DNA of 64,000 bases from Bradyrhizobium cosmicum (lineage in GTDB: Bacteria; Pseudomonadota; Alphaproteobacteria; Rhizobiales; Xanthobacteraceae), in the NCBI RefSeq assembly GCF_007290395.2, contig NZ_CP041656.2:3100001-3164000 (forward strand), read 5' to 3'. The notes beneath the pieces were generated by a model. The model saw nothing but the letters and a program-made list of their open reading frames with translations, was not told where the DNA came from and did not search any database. Below are positions 61,350 through 64,000 of this stretch, in pieces; position 1 is the first letter of the stretch, and every line of letters begins with the position of its first letter. The translations under genes were made by a program, and so were the position numbers.

Positions 61350-62216
61350 ATGGCCTTCCGTTCCCGTCGCGAAAAACTGCGTATCATCCTATCAGGCTCG
61401 GCCTGCGTCCATCCCGGCTCGGTCTACGATGCGATCTCGATCCGCATCGCCGAGGATCTCGGTTTTCCCCTCGGCATGTTCGGCGGCTCGGTGGCCTCGC
61501 TCGCGGTGCTCGGCGATCCCGACATCACGCTGATCACGCTTACGGAGCTGGCAGAGCAGATGCGGCGAATGTCGCGCGCCGCAAGCCTGCCCGTGCTGGT
61601 CGATGCCGATCACGGCTATGGCAACGCGCTCAATGTGCGCCGTACCGTGCAGGAGCTGGAGACCGCGGGTGCCGCCGGCCTCACCATCGAGGACACGCTG
61701 CTGCCGGCCGGCTTTGGCGAAGCGAAGGCGCAACTGATCTCGCTTGAGGAGGGCGTCGGCAAGATGAAGGCGGCGCTCGACGGTCGTGGCGACCCCTCGC
61801 TGGTCATCATGGGTCGTACTGGAGCTGCCTCCATCACCTCGGTCGAGGATGCGATCCGCCGCGCCAAGGCCTACGAGGCCGTCGGCGTCGATGCGCTGTT
61901 CTTCACCGGCATCAAGTCGCGCGCCGAGCTCGAGGCGGTTGCGGCTGCGACGCATCTTCCGATCGTGCTGGGCGGAGCGCCGGAGGACATGAACGCGCTC
62001 GATTATCTCGCCGGCCAGCGCGTACGCATCGCGCTCCAGGGCCACGCGCCGATCGCGGCGGCCATGCAGGCCGTCTACGAGACGCAGAAGGCACTACGCG
62101 AAGGCACGCCGCCGAAGGCGCTCAAGGGATTGCCCTCGGCGGAACTGACCAACCGCGTCACGCGCGAGGCCGACGTCAAGGCACGCAGCGCCGATGTGCT
62201 CGGGCTGAAAAAATGA
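61350..62216 (+). CDS. isocitrate lyase / PEP mutase superfamily protein, oxaloacetate decarboxylase-like
   Basis: A 288-residue TIM-barrel enzyme. [20 protein letters not shown] and [20 protein letters not shown] hold the metal and substrate-binding residues, and [16 protein letters not shown] the loop that usually carries the catalytic Cys/His pair of isocitrate lyase, absent here. The sequence follows the oxaloacetate decarboxylase branch ([15 protein letters not shown]). It would cleave or decarboxylate a 3-carbon-branched keto acid. Overlaps the acylphosphatase start by ATGA. Confidence 0.92.
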   Translation: MAFRSRREKLRIILSGSACVHPGSVYDAISIRIAEDLGFPLGMFGGSVASLAVLGDPDITLITLTELAEQMRRMSRAASLPVLVDADHGYGNALNVRRTVQELETAGAAGLTIEDTLLPAGFGEAKAQLISLEEGVGKMKAALDGRGDPSLVIMGRTGAASITSVEDAIRRAKAYEAVGVDALFFTGIKSRAELEAVAAATHLPIVLGGAPEDMNALDYLAGQRVRIALQGHAPIAAAMQAVYETQKALREGTPPKALKGLPSAELTNRVTREADVKARSADVLGLKK

Positions 62217-62512
62217 GCCAGGCGATCCTCCAGGTCATGATCCGCGGGCGCGTGCAGGGGGTCGGCTATCGGGCCTGGGTCGAGTCCCAGGCGGTCACCT
62301 GCGGCCTCGAAGGCTGGGTTCGCAACCGCCGTGACGGTGGCGTGGAAGCGCTGTTCGCAGGTCCGCCGAACCATGTCGCCGAAATGGTCGCTCTGTGCCG
62401 CCACGGGCCGCCGTCCTCGCGCGTGGACAGCGTCACCAGCGAGACGGCGAGCGTGGACGAGTTGAACCTGCGCCGAGCAGGGGAGACGTTTTCGGTGTTG
62501 CCGACGGTGTAG
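62213..62512 (+). CDS. acyP: acylphosphatase
   Basis: A 99-residue alpha/beta enzyme hydrolysing carboxyl phosphates. [16 protein letters not shown] carries the substrate-binding Arg and [20 protein letters not shown] the catalytic Asn. Overlaps the preceding gene by ATGA, so translation is coupled. Length is typical (90-100). No structural partner; presumably housekeeping. Confidence 0.95.
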   Translation: MSQAILQVMIRGRVQGVGYRAWVESQAVTCGLEGWVRNRRDGGVEALFAGPPNHVAEMVALCRHGPPSSRVDSVTSETASVDELNLRRAGETFSVLPTV

Positions 62513-62543
62513 GATATTACGGGAGCGATGGGCCGTAAGAGTT

Positions 62544-62574
62544 CGTCATGGCCGGGACAAGCCCGGCCATGACG
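62544..62574. repeat. short palindromic repeat (13-bp arms)
   Basis: CGTCATGGCCGGG (62544-62556) and CCCGGCCATGACG (62562-62574) are perfect 13-bp arms around ACAAG. Same core as part of the palindrome near 24.1 kb. It lies between convergent genes and may also be a terminator for both. Confidence 0.8.
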
Positions 62575-62607
62575 CCGTGGAGGGTTGAGGGTTGGTGCGT
62601 CCAACAA

Positions 62608-64000
62608 TCACCGAGGCAACTTCGCGATCGCCTCGCTCAGCTCGTGGATCTCGTACGGCTTGCGCAGGATCGGGAAGTCGCCGCGCGCGTCGGCGGCGGC
62701 CTCGCTGTAGCCGGTGGCGAGCAGGATCGGCAGGCCGGGGTGGATCTGGCGCAGATGATGGGCGAGGCTGAGACCGTCCATCTTGCCGGGCATCACAATG
62801 TCGGAGAACACGAAGTCGACGCCGTTCTGCTCGAGCTCGCGCAAGGCCGACTCGGCGTCGGGAACGCGGCGGACGCGGTAGCCGAGCTGCTCGAGCAGCC
62901 CGATGCTGACGACCGCGACGTCCGGATTGTCTTCCACCAGCAGCACCGTGCCACTGCCGCGGAACGGCGTGGCTTCCGGTATCTCCCTCGTCGGCGCATC
63001 CGTGCCACGCGGCAACAGGACGGTGAAGGTCGTGCCCTTGCCGAGCTCGCTTGCGACCTTCACGGTGCCACCAGCCTGATGCGCGAAGCCGTGCACCTGC
63101 GACAGGCCGAGGCCCGTGCCCTTGCCGATCGGCTTGGTCGTGAAGAACGGCTCGAAGATCTTGTCGACGACGTCGGAGGGAATGCCGAGCCCGGTGTCGG
63201 CGATGTCGATGGCGACGAACTGGCCGGTCAGCAGCGTCTCGTCCAGCACGACGTTGCGCGCGCTGACTGTCACGGTGCCGCCGTCAGGCATCGCATCGCG
63301 GGCATTGATGACGAGGTTGAGCAGCGCCGTCTCGAACTCGGAAGCGTCGGTCCTGATTGGCCAGAGATCGTGGTCGATGTCGAAGGCAAGGCGAATGGAG
63401 CTGCCGACGCCGGCATCGAGCACCTCGCGGATCGAAGCGATGCGCTCGGCGAAATCGATCGCCTGCGGATTGACGCTCTGCCGCCGCGCGAAGCTCAGGA
63501 GCTGGCCGGTCAGCGCGGCGCCGCGCTTGGTCGCGGTCTCGATCGCCGAAATCGCGCGGTGAAGCTTGGCGTCGTCCTGGGTGCCCTTCTTCAGGATGTG
63601 AAGGCTGCCGCTGATGATCATCAGGAGGTTGTTGAAATCGTGCGCGACGCCGCCGGTCAGCTGGCCGAGCGCGTCGAATTTCTGCGACTCGGCAAGCTGC
63701 GTCTGCATTGCCTCGAGCCTGACCTGCGTATTGCGGCGCTCGGTGATGTCGCGGGTGATCTTGGCATAGCCGACGAGGGCGCCATCCTCGTAGATCGGGT
63801 CGATAATGACGCTCGCCCAGAAGAACGTGCCGTCCTTGCGGACGCGCCAGCCTTCCTCCTCGTAGCGGCCCTGGTCCCGCGCGATGCCGAGCGCGCGGGC
63901 GGGCTTGCCGTTGGCCCGGTCGGCCTCGGTGTAAAATCGGGAAAAGTGCTGGCCGACGATCTCGTCGGAGGAGTAGCCCTTGATGCGCTCGCCGCCGATA
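62608..64000 (-). CDS. PAS hybrid histidine kinase, 5' end outside the window
   Basis: The frame is open to the right edge, so the start is missing. The visible part begins with the end of a PAS domain ([48 protein letters not shown]). Then come the kinase core ([20 protein letters not shown] with phospho-His), [18 protein letters not shown] and [20 protein letters not shown], and a C-terminal receiver ([21 protein letters not shown] and [20 protein letters not shown]). It is closely related to the 825-residue kinase 5 kb to the left. Role unknown. Confidence 0.9.
   Translation of the reverse strand, partial: IGGERIKGYSSDEIVGQHFSRFYTEADRANGKPARALGIARDQGRYEEEGWRVRKDGTFFWASVIIDPIYEDGALVGYAKITRDITERRNTQVRLEAMQTQLAESQKFDALGQLTGGVAHDFNNLLMIISGSLHILKKGTQDDAKLHRAISAIETATKRGAALTGQLLSFARRQSVNPQAIDFAERIASIREVLDAGVGSSIRLAFDIDHDLWPIRTDASEFETALLNLVINARDAMPDGGTVTVSARNVVLDETLLTGQFVAIDIADTGLGIPSDVVDKIFEPFFTTKPIGKGTGLGLSQVHGFAHQAGGTVKVASELGKGTTFTVLLPRGTDAPTREIPEATPFRGSGTVLLVEDNPDVAVVSIGLLEQLGYRVRRVPDAESALRELEQNGVDFVFSDIVMPGKMDGLSLAHHLRQIHPGLPILLATGYSEAAADARGDFPILRKPYEIHELSEAIAKLPR

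Overview
The window looks like chromosomal DNA of a Bradyrhizobium-type alphaproteobacterium (Hyphomicrobiales). It is GC-rich and almost every gene ends in strongly GC-biased codons. It carries small proteins I remember as typical of rhizobia and Bradyrhizobium, and several dispersed palindromic intergenic repeats of the kind scattered through Bradyrhizobium and Rhodopseudomonas genomes. I see no tRNA, rRNA, CRISPR array, transposase or prophage. The species assignment is from memory and was not searched.

Layout. 0-11.4 kb: small secreted or membrane proteins, an AraC regulator, a host-attachment-type protein, a DMT transporter, a histone-H1-like Lys/Ala-rich protein, DNA photolyase, a 1-Cys peroxiredoxin and a secreted phosphodiesterase/alkaline phosphatase preceded by a Pho-box-like site. 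11.5-12.05 kb: a non-coding dispersed repeat. 12.1-19.5 kb: a lone LuxR-type DNA-binding protein and a MacA/MacB-like ABC exporter (permease, ATPase, membrane-fusion protein), divergent from a FixJ-type response regulator followed by five consecutive small secreted proteins. Four of the five are built from curlin (CsgA-type amyloid) repeats. 19.6-24.1 kb: a secreted protein, a GNAT protein, an SDR protein lacking the usual Tyr/Lys pair, an Omp25/31-type barrel protein, and an ArsR/SRPBCC pair with an apparently leaderless, self-repressed promoter.

24.1-38.7 kb is a catabolic region: an IclR / CoA-transferase / solute-binding protein operon, then a flavin hydroxylase / FAH hydrolase / solute-binding protein operon divergent from another solute-binding protein and a P450, then a second IclR, an extradiol-type dioxygenase and a metallo-hydrolase. 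One palindrome type, TGTCC-N7-GGACA or a one-base variant, recurs at the control regions and probably marks an IclR regulon for an aromatic compound. 38.7-41.9 kb: a NarX/NarL-like two-component pair and a DUF3280-like secreted protein. 41.9-47.3 kb: a sugar-acid locus (zinc dehydrogenase, gluconate-5-dehydrogenase-like SDR, enolase-superfamily dehydratase, GntR regulator, MFS importer) with two AACATGTT operators in the divergent promoter.

47.3-54.5 kb: an NtrC-type two-component system lies just upstream of a clear sigma-54 promoter. That promoter should drive two related proteins built from paired OB-like repeats, then an MFS transporter and an ArsB-like permease. 54.5-64 kb: a half-size EamA protein, two related PAS hybrid histidine kinases (the second cut by the window edge), a zinc metallopeptidase, propionyl-CoA carboxylase alpha subunit, an isocitrate-lyase/PEP-mutase-family enzyme and acylphosphatase. 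The best candidates for something not well described are the curlin-repeat cluster with its neighbouring exporter and regulators, and the sigma-54 / OB-repeat / transporter unit.
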